DNA of 20,499 bases from WRAI01 sp031549605 (GTDB taxonomy: Bacteria; Bacillota; Clostridia; Oscillospirales; UBA929), in the NCBI GenBank assembly GCA_031549605.1, contig JAVBPM010000035.1, forward strand, positions 1-20,499, written 5' to 3'. The first letter of the stretch is position 1. Each line of letters begins with the position of its first letter. Below the pieces are notes generated by a model. The model did no database searches. It saw only the letters and a list, made by a program, of their open reading frames with translations, and had not been told where the DNA came from. Below are positions 20,434 through 20,499 of this stretch, one piece after another. The translations under genes were made by a program, and so were the position numbers.

Positions 20434-20499
20434 CTAAAAGAGATACGCGTTGCTCAGCGCCTGCTTTAGCAGCCAGCGACCCGAGCGGTCCATCAATCC
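20434..20499 (-). CDS. Second WG-repeat protein, partial (C-terminal 21 residues)
   Basis: The frame enters from the right edge and stops at TAG 20434-20436, twelve bases before the next start. The visible end reads GLMDRSGRWLL and then KQALSNAYLF. It matches in pattern the last WG repeat of the neighbouring lipoprotein (GLMDMEGNWILRVSL), so the two genes are probably tandem paralogues. The TAG stop is part of the TAGGAGGG ribosome site of the next gene, which indicates a shared transcript. Confidence 0.7.
   Translation of the reverse strand, partial: GLMDRSGRWLLKQALSNAYLF

Overview
The window looks like a chromosomal segment of an endospore-forming, Gram-positive clostridium-like bacterium (Clostridia, perhaps Oscillospirales-like; the rank is an inference). 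Reasons: a gerA-gerB-gerC spore germinant-receptor operon with a forespore sigma-G-type promoter, strong Shine-Dalgarno sites before nearly every gene, textbook TTGACA-17-TATAAT promoters, many LxxC lipoproteins, and an SLH-domain wall protein. The host part is GC-rich.

Region 1 (1-4180) differs from the rest. It is richer in A+T and packed with tiny overlapping genes on the minus strand: secreted, single-pass membrane and Cys-rich proteins, a gpV-like ssDNA-binding protein, and a 403-aa protein with signal peptide, Pro/Gly-rich linker and C-terminal membrane anchor. A divergent XRE repressor and a membrane-anchored DUF2726-type protein lie on the plus strand. The order (ssDNA-binding protein, small proteins, pIII-like adsorption protein, small pVI-like membrane protein, coat-like protein) resembles a filamentous phage (inovirus). 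I read it as the right end of an inovirus-like prophage; the rest, including any Zot/pI and replication protein, would lie left of the window. It ends with a terminator and a weak dif-like sequence exactly where composition switches to host DNA.

Region 2 (4265-8100, minus) is gerA-gerB-gerC. Region 3 (8148-12250, plus) is an RND-family efflux pump followed by its probable TetR repressor, behind a promoter overlapped by a 22-bp TetR-type palindrome. Region 4 (12260-13253) encodes two small membrane proteins of unknown role. Region 5 (13261-15661) pairs isocitrate dehydrogenase with an SLH-domain protein, translationally coupled. Region 6 (15676-16302, minus) is a lone lipoprotein. Region 7 (16433-17618) is the rpsF-ssb-rpsR operon with a structured leader. 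Region 8 (17587-17902) is a non-coding stretch of nested hairpins bounded by near-identical terminator hairpins. Region 9 (17917-20499, minus) is an operon of two WG-repeat proteins (the first only partly in the window) and a PstS-like phosphate-binding lipoprotein.

Most of the window is ordinary host sequence. The prophage end, its hidden small genes and control region, and the hairpin element after rpsR deserve a second look.
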